NCBI GenBank assembly: GCA_002437115.1
Contig: DJOD01000016.1
Span: 542 to 12,295, forward strand
From: Prevotella sp. UBA6447
GTDB lineage: Bacteria; Bacteroidota; Bacteroidia; Bacteroidales; Bacteroidaceae
Direction: 5' to 3'
Length of the DNA: 11,754 nucleotides
The position numbers and the translations under genes were made by a program. The notes beneath the pieces were generated by a model that had not been told where the DNA came from, ran no database searches, and saw only the letters and a program-made list of their open reading frames with translations. Of this stretch, positions 6,713 to 11,754 are shown in pieces (the first letter of the stretch is position 1; each line of letters starts with the position of its first letter).

Positions 6713-7888
6713 ATGAAGATATTCAAGTCTATCGCAGTAGCCGTCCTTGTCTTGGCGGCATGGTCGCTCGCCTCATGCTCGGGCGAGAAGTTTAAGGTTT
6801 CGGGTGTCATTGCCGACGCACCCGATTCGCTCCTCCTTTTTGAGAACATGAGCTTGAACGGCCCCGTGGTGGTCGATTCGGTGAGGCTGGGAGCAGACGG
6901 ATCGTTCAGCTTTGAGGGCGATGCCCCCAAGGCTCCCGAGTTCTATCGCTTGCGCATCGCTCGACAAATCATCAACGTGGCGGTCGACTCCACCGAGCAA
7001 ATCACCGTGAAAGCTTCCTATCCCACCATGACGGGCAACTATGAGGTGGAGGGATCGTCGGAGTGTGACAAGATTCGCGAGCTCGCGCTGATGCAGCTCA
7101 ACTTGCAGGCGCAGGTCAATGCCATCGTGCAGAACCCCAATGTCAGCTATGAAAAGGAAGCCGACAGCGTGCGCACCATCCTGGAGGCGTATAAATATAA
7201 GGTGAAGAACGACTACATCTACAAGGAACCCTGGCGAGCTTACGCTTATTTCGCGCTCTTCCAAACCATCTCGCTCGGGCAACAGGTGGCGCTTATCTTC
7301 GACCCGCAGAGCAAGAAAGAGGATGTGCAGGCATACGCGGCAGTTGCTACCAGTTGGGATACGTACCATCCAGGGTCGGAACGTGGCAACAACCTCCATA
7401 ACATAGCCATCGAAGGCATGAAGAATGTGCGCATCCTGCAAGCTGAGCGGAACCAGACCATCGATGCCAGAAAGATTAACACTTCTGGTATCATCGAGGT
7501 GGCATTGCCCGACCGCAATGGAAAGATTCAGAAGCTCACCAGCCTGAAGGGCAAGGTGGTGCTGCTCGATTTCCATGTCTTTGCCTCCAAGGGCAGCACG
7601 GCGCGCATTATGCGTCTACGCGATCTCTACAACAAGTATCATGCGCAGGGCTTTGAAATCTATCAGGTGAGCCTCGACCCGGACGAGCATTTCTGGAAAG
7701 AGAGTGTGGCCGCGTTGCCATGGGTTTGTGTACGCGACGAGAACAGCACCAACTCTGAGTACCTTACCCAATACAATGTGCAGTCGCTACCCACCTACTT
7801 CACCATTGACCGCAACAACGTCTTGCAAAAGCGCGATGCGCAAATCAAGGACCTTGACAACGAAATCAAGCACTTGCTCGCCCAATAG
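6713..7888 (+). CDS. DUF4369 lipoprotein with cysteine-less thioredoxin-like domain
   Basis: This 391-aa exported lipoprotein starts at ATG 6713. A signal peptide with charged start (MKIFKS) and hydrophobic core ends in the lipobox LASC, with lipidated Cys22. Residues about 24-115 resemble DUF4369, an N-terminal domain common in Bacteroidota thiol-disulfide lipoproteins. A helical linker (about 115-250) follows. Residues about 262-391 resemble an AhpC/TSA or TlpA-like thioredoxin fold: GKVVLLDF (280-287), QGFEIYQVSLD (312-322) and the cis-proline loop SLPTYF (358-363). The expected WCxxC after LLDF is absent; the region reads HVFASKGSTAR (288-298). Other cysteines are only C118 and C339. It is thus unlikely to be a classical disulfide oxidoreductase and may bind a partner or ligand in the periplasm. 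It lies 41 bases upstream of the NUDIX gene on the same strand. Confidence 0.88.
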   Translation: MKIFKSIAVAVLVLAAWSLASCSGEKFKVSGVIADAPDSLLLFENMSLNGPVVVDSVRLGADGSFSFEGDAPKAPEFYRLRIARQIINVAVDSTEQITVKASYPTMTGNYEVEGSSECDKIRELALMQLNLQAQVNAIVQNPNVSYEKEADSVRTILEAYKYKVKNDYIYKEPWRAYAYFALFQTISLGQQVALIFDPQSKKEDVQAYAAVATSWDTYHPGSERGNNLHNIAIEGMKNVRILQAERNQTIDARKINTSGIIEVALPDRNGKIQKLTSLKGKVVLLDFHVFASKGSTARIMRLRDLYNKYHAQGFEIYQVSLDPDEHFWKESVAALPWVCVRDENSTNSEYLTQYNVQSLPTYFTIDRNNVLQKRDAQIKDLDNEIKHLLAQ

Positions 7889-7929
7889 TCGGCAACACTT
7901 GCAACATAGTCAATTCATACAGACCCACC

Positions 7930-8457
7930 ATGCATCCCTTAGAAAAGTTCAAATACTGTCCCGTGTGCGGTAGCAAGCACTTCGAGATTCAAGACGAGAA
8001 AAGCAAGAAGTGTGACAATTGTGGATTCGAATACTACATGAATCCCAGTGCGGCCAACGTGGCGCTGATTCTTAATGCCAACGACGAACTGCTTGTTGCT
8101 ACACGTAAGAAGAAGCCCGCCAAAGGAACGCTCGACCTGCCGGGTGGCTTTGCCGACATTGGCGAGACGGCCGAGGAGGGCGTTGCGCGTGAGGTGAAAG
8201 AGGAAACCGGACTTGTGGTGCGCGAGGCACGCTATGTGTTTAGCTTGCCAAACGTCTATCTTTATTCTGGCTTTGAGGTGCAGACACTCGACAGCTTCTT
8301 TGTCTGTCGGGTAGACGATTTCTCTACCTTGAAAGCTCAAGACGACGCGGCCGCGCTGCAATGGATTCCCATTAGCGACCTCCATACCGAGCTCTTCGGG
8401 CTCCGCTCGGTGCGCCATGGGCTCTACCGTTTTATGGAAACATACAAAAAAGGCTGA
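7930..8457 (+). CDS. NUDIX hydrolase with N-terminal zinc ribbon
   Basis: This 175-aa cytoplasmic enzyme probably hydrolyses a nucleoside diphosphate linked to another moiety. An N-terminal zinc ribbon has paired cysteines C10-x2-C13 and C28-x2-C31. The Nudix box fits GX5EX7REUXEEXGU: G73, E79, R87-E88, E91-E92, G94 and L95. NADH pyrophosphatase NudC also has a zinc ribbon, but its downstream SQPWPFPxS signature is absent here and the protein is shorter, so it is not assigned to NudC. The ATG at 7930 follows the lipoprotein stop by 41 bases, with no clear promoter or terminator between, so the two are probably co-transcribed. A strong hairpin lies 24 bases after the stop. Substrate is unknown. 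Confidence 0.93.
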   Translation: MHPLEKFKYCPVCGSKHFEIQDEKSKKCDNCGFEYYMNPSAANVALILNANDELLVATRKKKPAKGTLDLPGGFADIGETAEEGVAREVKEETGLVVREARYVFSLPNVYLYSGFEVQTLDSFFVCRVDDFSTLKAQDDAAALQWIPISDLHTELFGLRSVRHGLYRFMETYKKG

Positions 8458-8481
8458 CGTAAGGTCGTAGCCTTATGCGAA

Positions 8482-8521
8482 AAGCGCTTGCCGCCATCCT
8501 GTCGGGTGCCAGCAAGCGCTT
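8482..8521 (+). terminator. hairpin terminator after the NUDIX gene
   Basis: A perfect 10-bp inverted repeat, AAGCGCTTGC (8482-8491) and GCAAGCGCTT (8512-8521), encloses a 20-base loop. It begins 24 bases past the NUDIX stop. The following GCTTATCTTT is only modestly T-rich, so it may terminate weakly or serve the convergent gene too. A smaller stem, TAAGG/CCTTA, lies just before it (8460-8475). Confidence 0.5.
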
Positions 8522-8549
8522 GCTTATCTTTGGTGGATTGTGTCCTGAT

Positions 8550-8601
8550 AAGGCTTGGACCGTCATCCTTCTTTGATGACCCTTGGTGATGACCAAGCCT
8601 T
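8550..8601 (-). terminator. compound hairpin after the DUF3943 gene
   Basis: AAGGCTTGG (8550-8558) and CCAAGCCTT (8593-8601) form a 9-bp outer stem, ending 10 bases past the stop of the minus-strand gene. Inside it GTCATC (8562-8567) can pair with GATGAC at 8575-8580. An alternative hairpin, CTTGGT (8582-8587) with ACCAAG (8592-8597), would disrupt the outer stem. No T-tract follows on the minus strand, so a terminator role rests on position alone. Confidence 0.4.
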
Positions 8602-8611
8602 GATGGCGTTC

Positions 8612-11053
8612 TCAGATGTGCCAGGTTAACCCCAATCGCGTCTCAAAGGTGCGCGCGTCCACGTTGTCGTGGTAAGCGTATCGTGTCTTTCGGATGAAGT
8701 AACTGGTGCACCATGTGATGCTAAACGGGCCGCGCAGGTCAAACTCCCATATGGGCGACAGCTCAAGAAGCTCGGCGTTGCTTTTGTCGCCTTGGGCGTT
8801 CAGGTAAAGCGGGTCAGTGTGCTCCAAGTCCTTGCCCTCATAGCCCTTCCAGGTAAATATTCGGTAATAGTTGGCGCGAATGATGAAACGGCCGAAGTTT
8901 CTGAAGTCCATTTGCGTGTTGGTCTTTATGGAGAATCCCGATCCCATATTGTAGTCTCGGTCGATGACATTGTAGTAATCGCTTTTCGTGCCGCCCAGTA
9001 AGATGCCACTAAGGTATAGTCGTTGCTCCAACCTGTTGAGCGCGCCGACGCGAGGGAAGCGCAGCAAGAAGCCTGGCCCCAATGCCGCTGCTTCGGAGAT
9101 GCGGTATGGCGTGAGCTGTGTGCCGTCCTTCACTGGTTTGGAATCATAGTAGTTGAAGTGCTGGAAGATGCCTACTTCACATTCCATCTCGCTATTTGTC
9201 TCATAGCTTTTTCCCCAGATTCGTCCGACAATATGCAACCTGTTCACGATGGGTTGATTGCTAGACATGCCCACTGTGGCCTCCACCGTGAAGAAGTCGT
9301 AGGGTCGGGTGCCATCTGAATGGAACGGGTCTCCGTATTCGAGGAACAAGTTAAGGTATGGGTTCCATTCACCACGGAACAATGCCCCGTCGTCACTGAG
9401 ATAGCGGGCACCAGCCGATACGGAGAAGTCGAGGGGTGTCTTGGTGGCATCGTAATACTTGTTGTGGTCGTTTCTGACCCGCCAAGCACTACCCGAAATG
9501 ATGCGGTTGAAGCCGCCCATGGGGTTGATGAGCGTGGCCGCCGCCTCTCGCAGGAACCTGCGGAAGCCCCGCGTGCTGTCGTTGAGGATAATCTCGGATA
9601 TGCGGTGGGTCACCTCACCGATGCAGATGCCGCCCATGGTGGTGGCCATGAGGTCATTGATGGCGGGCGGTTCGCGCTCGCCGGCAATCTCCCACATGAG
9701 CGAGCCTCCGAAGGCATAAGGAGCACTTTGCCAGAACGAAAGGCCGCTTGAGCGGGCCGAGTTGTAGTAGAGGTTGCCGTGATAGGGATGGGCAAAGAGG
9801 TTGGTGGAGAACTGGTCGTTGTCCCATACGAACCCATTCTTGATGTTGTGGCCGATGGTCTTGAAGGTGACTTTCGCGAAATCTTCATTCATGACAAACC
9901 TGTCGAAACAATGCACAAGCACGTTTATGCCGACGGCTTCGGCCGTGGCCTTCCAGAAATTGGGTCGCCCATCGTTCCATAAGGCAAGCGGCTGGCTGTT
10001 GTTGCTGCTTTTGCTCGTTTCCGCCATGGATGTGTAGGCATCTTGCCTGTGGTTCCAACGTACGCTGAGACCTCCCTCCACGATGAACTCATCCTTATAA
10101 TGTAGGCCGTGGTAGTAGCGTCGCGTGTTGCCATATCCCATGGACAGAAAGGCACCCAAGTGCCTGTTTATCTGATAATCGGCGTTTAAACGAGCTTGGA
10201 TCGAATACAGGTGTTCTGGTCGTTTCTGGTCGTTTCCCTCAAACGACTCGATATGAGCAAACCCCAAGTCACCACTTAGCGACCAGTGGTTGTCCAGTTG
10301 TAAGTATTGCCCCAACCGGTAATAAGCTGCCCCGGAGAAGCGACCGTCGAATCTTAGATAAGGAGTTCCGATGCCTACGATGCTGTAAGTGGACTTGTTG
10401 CGGAATCGAATGGCCATGTTGGCGGCAGCCGTGCTTCCGCCAAAGACCATGACATCGATGGCGGTGGCGGGATTGATGTTGACCAGTCCGATTTTCTTGG
10501 CCCGCGTGTCGCGTGTGTAATTGACGAGTCCGACCTGCACACCGTGAGGATGCTGAAGTGCCACGTTGATGAGACCCACTTGCGAGCCGGTCAATGTGTC
10601 GGCATAATTGTATCCTCCCACTTGCAGTCCGCGCATACTACCAGAGGCCACGTTGGCCAATATGCCAACCTGCGTGCCTTTCCGTATGCCCATGGCAATG
10701 TTGGAGCCCAGCGATATCTGCAGTCCCTTGAATGGGTGCGTGGTGACATTGTAGAACGCCGCCGCCTGCACGCCCTGCAAGTGAGATGCAAAGTTGTTGA
10801 TGGCCGAAAGCTGTAGTCCCTGCACCATTCCGTATCCCGAGGATATGGCTTGCAAAGACACGCCGCGCAAAGTGTCGGCTGCCCCGACGATGCCTGCCTC
10901 GACGACGTGTGTCTTGGTGGAGTCGGTGTTGCGGTGTCCTATTGCCAGCGTGAGGCTTGCCCCATGGTTGCGCTTGTGTTTTTGCGCGTTGGCAGGCATA
11001 CTTGTCAGGAGCGACAGCATTAGTGACGTGAGGATAATTGATGGCTTGTTCAT
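8612..11053 (-). CDS. exported repeat-containing DUF3943-like outer-membrane protein
   Basis: This 813-aa protein begins at the ATG complementary to 11051-11053. A signal peptide with hydrophobic core (IILTSLMLSLLTSMP) ends near ANAQ (21-24). The frame stays open upstream to 11140, but those 29 residues lack a signal sequence and contain the likely promoter. Residues about 64-192 hold eight or nine imperfect units of 14-16 residues with the pattern G-x-Q-[VLI]-x-x-x-x-N, for example GVQVGLVNY (171-179). They recall the surface repeats of Leptospira LA_2272-type proteins. Residues about 365-520 look like DUF3943, including the segment HPYHGNLYYNSARSSG (422-437). The remainder is rich in alternating aromatic and polar strands and ends in TWHI, as expected of an outer-membrane beta-barrel. 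Function is unknown. The gene converges on the NUDIX gene and diverges from the LOG gene. Confidence 0.85.
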   Translation of the reverse strand: MNKPSIILTSLMLSLLTSMPANAQKHKRNHGASLTLAIGHRNTDSTKTHVVEAGIVGAADTLRGVSLQAISSGYGMVQGLQLSAINNFASHLQGVQAAAFYNVTTHPFKGLQISLGSNIAMGIRKGTQVGILANVASGSMRGLQVGGYNYADTLTGSQVGLINVALQHPHGVQVGLVNYTRDTRAKKIGLVNINPATAIDVMVFGGSTAAANMAIRFRNKSTYSIVGIGTPYLRFDGRFSGAAYYRLGQYLQLDNHWSLSGDLGFAHIESFEGNDQKRPEHLYSIQARLNADYQINRHLGAFLSMGYGNTRRYYHGLHYKDEFIVEGGLSVRWNHRQDAYTSMAETSKSSNNSQPLALWNDGRPNFWKATAEAVGINVLVHCFDRFVMNEDFAKVTFKTIGHNIKNGFVWDNDQFSTNLFAHPYHGNLYYNSARSSGLSFWQSAPYAFGGSLMWEIAGEREPPAINDLMATTMGGICIGEVTHRISEIILNDSTRGFRRFLREAAATLINPMGGFNRIISGSAWRVRNDHNKYYDATKTPLDFSVSAGARYLSDDGALFRGEWNPYLNLFLEYGDPFHSDGTRPYDFFTVEATVGMSSNQPIVNRLHIVGRIWGKSYETNSEMECEVGIFQHFNYYDSKPVKDGTQLTPYRISEAAALGPGFLLRFPRVGALNRLEQRLYLSGILLGGTKSDYYNVIDRDYNMGSGFSIKTNTQMDFRNFGRFIIRANYYRIFTWKGYEGKDLEHTDPLYLNAQGDKSNAELLELSPIWEFDLRGPFSITWCTSYFIRKTRYAYHDNVDARTFETRLGLTWHI

Positions 11054-11098
11054 TGTGGTTGGGTTGTTGTAGGTGTTCGGCCTGGTGCCTTCTTGTTG

Positions 11099-11134
11099 CA
11101 AAAATACAGATTTATTTTGATAGGCTCGCGCAAA
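11099..11134 (-). promoter_or_regulatory. promoter candidate for the DUF3943-like gene
   Basis: Read on the minus strand, TATTTTTG (11106-11099) matches TAnnTTTG. A TTTG element (11134-11131) lies upstream with a 24-base spacer, longer than the usual 19-21. The -7 element is 45 bases before the start codon at 11053 and falls inside the longer reading frame, favouring the shorter protein. Confidence 0.5.
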
Positions 11135-11147
11135 AGTCATAACTTTG
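11116..11147 (+). promoter_or_regulatory. complete Bacteroidota promoter for the LOG gene
   Basis: TTTG at 11116-11119 and TAACTTTG at 11140-11147 are separated by exactly 20 bases, matching the -33/-7 consensus of the phylum. The start codon at 11168 follows the -7 element by 20 bases, giving a short leader of about 13-15 nt. This promoter interleaves with the minus-strand promoter, so the two may compete for RNA polymerase. Confidence 0.7.
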
Positions 11148-11167
11148 TGCCAAATTAACTAGTTATT

Positions 11168-11707
11168 ATGAAAATAGGAGTGTTCTGCTCGGCAAACGAG
11201 CATATTGCCCCCGACTACTTCAAACAAACAGAAGCCCTGGGGCAGTGGATTGGCCGTGAGGGCCACCAGCTTGTGTTTGGAGGATGCAACATGGGGTTGA
11301 TGGAATGTGTAGCGCGCTCGGCACACGAGGCTGGTGCCACGACGATTGGTATGGTGCCGCGTGTGGTGGAGCAAGGTGGGCGCGCCTCGAAGTACCTGGA
11401 TGTCTATGTGGCTTGCGACAACCTTTCCGACCGCAAGGACTTGATGTTGGCGCAAAGTGATGTTCTTGTGGCTCTACCGGGTGGCATAGGGACGCTCGAC
11501 GAGGTATTCACCGTGGCCGCGAGCCACACCATAGGTTACCACCACAAGATGGTCGTCCTCTTCGACATGGATGACTTTTGGCAGCCCTTGGTGGCGTTGC
11601 TTGACGACCTGCAAGCCCGTGGTTTTATTCGTGGCCACTGGTCAGACTTCATACGTGTGGCCCATTCACTTGATGAGGTGAAAGCCGAAATAGACAATTT
11701 GTCCTGA
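11168..11707 (+). CDS. LOG-family Rossmann-fold nucleotide phosphoribohydrolase
   Basis: This 179-aa cytoplasmic protein belongs to the LOG (Lonely Guy, TIGR00730) family, formerly mislabelled lysine decarboxylase. Characterised members release the base from nucleoside 5'-monophosphates, including cytokinin ribotides. Visible signatures are the Rossmann start KIGVFCSAN (2-10), FGGCNMGLM (37-45, where many members have YGGGxxGLM), SDRKDLM (87-93) with the conserved R89, and PGGIGTLDE (104-112) with catalytic-type E112. The length is usual for the short LOG type. The ATG at 11168 is the first Met of the fold and sits 20 bases after a near-perfect promoter. In a non-plant-associated bacterium the likely role is nucleotide salvage or disposal of unusual nucleotides; that is inference. 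After the stop the window ends with no further gene, only a weak CACCT/AGGTG hairpin (11712-11731). Confidence 0.95.
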   Translation: MKIGVFCSANEHIAPDYFKQTEALGQWIGREGHQLVFGGCNMGLMECVARSAHEAGATTIGMVPRVVEQGGRASKYLDVYVACDNLSDRKDLMLAQSDVLVALPGGIGTLDEVFTVAASHTIGYHHKMVVLFDMDDFWQPLVALLDDLQARGFIRGHWSDFIRVAHSLDEVKAEIDNLS

Positions 11708-11754
11708 CCAGCACCTTTCGCTTGGCAGGTGAAAAACAAGATGGGGGCTCTCCT

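Noticed and set aside
7930..8457. Assignment of the NUDIX gene as NADH pyrophosphatase (nudC)
   Set aside because: The zinc ribbon is shared, but the SQPWPFPxS signature and the larger N-terminal domain of NudC are missing.
11054..11140. 29-codon extension of the DUF3943-like protein
   Set aside because: The signal peptide begins at the later Met, and the promoter motif lies inside the extension.
1..11754. CRISPR array, insertion sequence, prophage, defence or toxin-antitoxin system
   Set aside because: No regularly spaced repeats, transposase, integrase or small gene pair was seen; the only repeats are the two palindromes near 2163-2225 and the short hairpins.

Overview
The window reads as a chromosomal segment from a member of the Bacteroidota, most likely Bacteroidales and perhaps a high-GC relative of Prevotella. 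The basis is threefold. Several genes are preceded by the Bacteroidota-type -7 promoter element TAnnTTTG, as TAACTTTG, TATCTTTG or TATTTTTG. Start codons lack strong Shine-Dalgarno sequences. The gene content (SpmA-SpmB fusion, DUF4369/thioredoxin-like lipoprotein, DUF3943 outer-membrane-type protein, DEAD-box helicase with a DbpA-type RNA-binding domain) is typical of that phylum. Coding DNA is GC-rich, and the intergenic stretch near 2160-2240 is distinctly AT-rich. Genus is an inference; there is no rRNA or tRNA in the window.

Layout: (1) 37-1947, minus strand, DEAD-box RNA helicase. (2) 1948-2407, a 460-base divergent intergenic region with a promoter motif at each end and two near-identical AT-rich palindromic repeats in the middle. 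(3) 2408-6516, plus strand, a tight run of three polytopic membrane proteins: a 409-aa SpmA-SpmB fusion, a 492-aa oligosaccharide flippase-like protein and a 449-aa MATE exporter, with gaps of 32 and 18 bases. (4) 6713-8457, plus strand, a DUF4369 lipoprotein whose thioredoxin-like domain lacks the CxxC, followed by a zinc-ribbon NUDIX hydrolase. (5) 8458-8611, a convergent intergenic region rich in hairpins. (6) 8612-11053, minus strand, an 813-aa exported protein with an N-terminal G-x-Q repeat array, a DUF3943-like centre and a beta-rich C-terminus. (7) 11054-11167, a compact divergent promoter region. (8) 11168-11707, plus strand, a LOG-family nucleotide phosphoribohydrolase.

Most genes have recognisable housekeeping or envelope roles. 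No mobile element, CRISPR array, toxin-antitoxin pair or prophage gene was seen. No convincing new multi-gene system is present. The best leads are the repeat-bearing DUF3943 protein, the thioredoxin-like lipoprotein without catalytic cysteines, the twin palindromes at 2163-2225, the nearly leaderless start of the SpmAB gene, and the mutually exclusive hairpins at 8550-8601.
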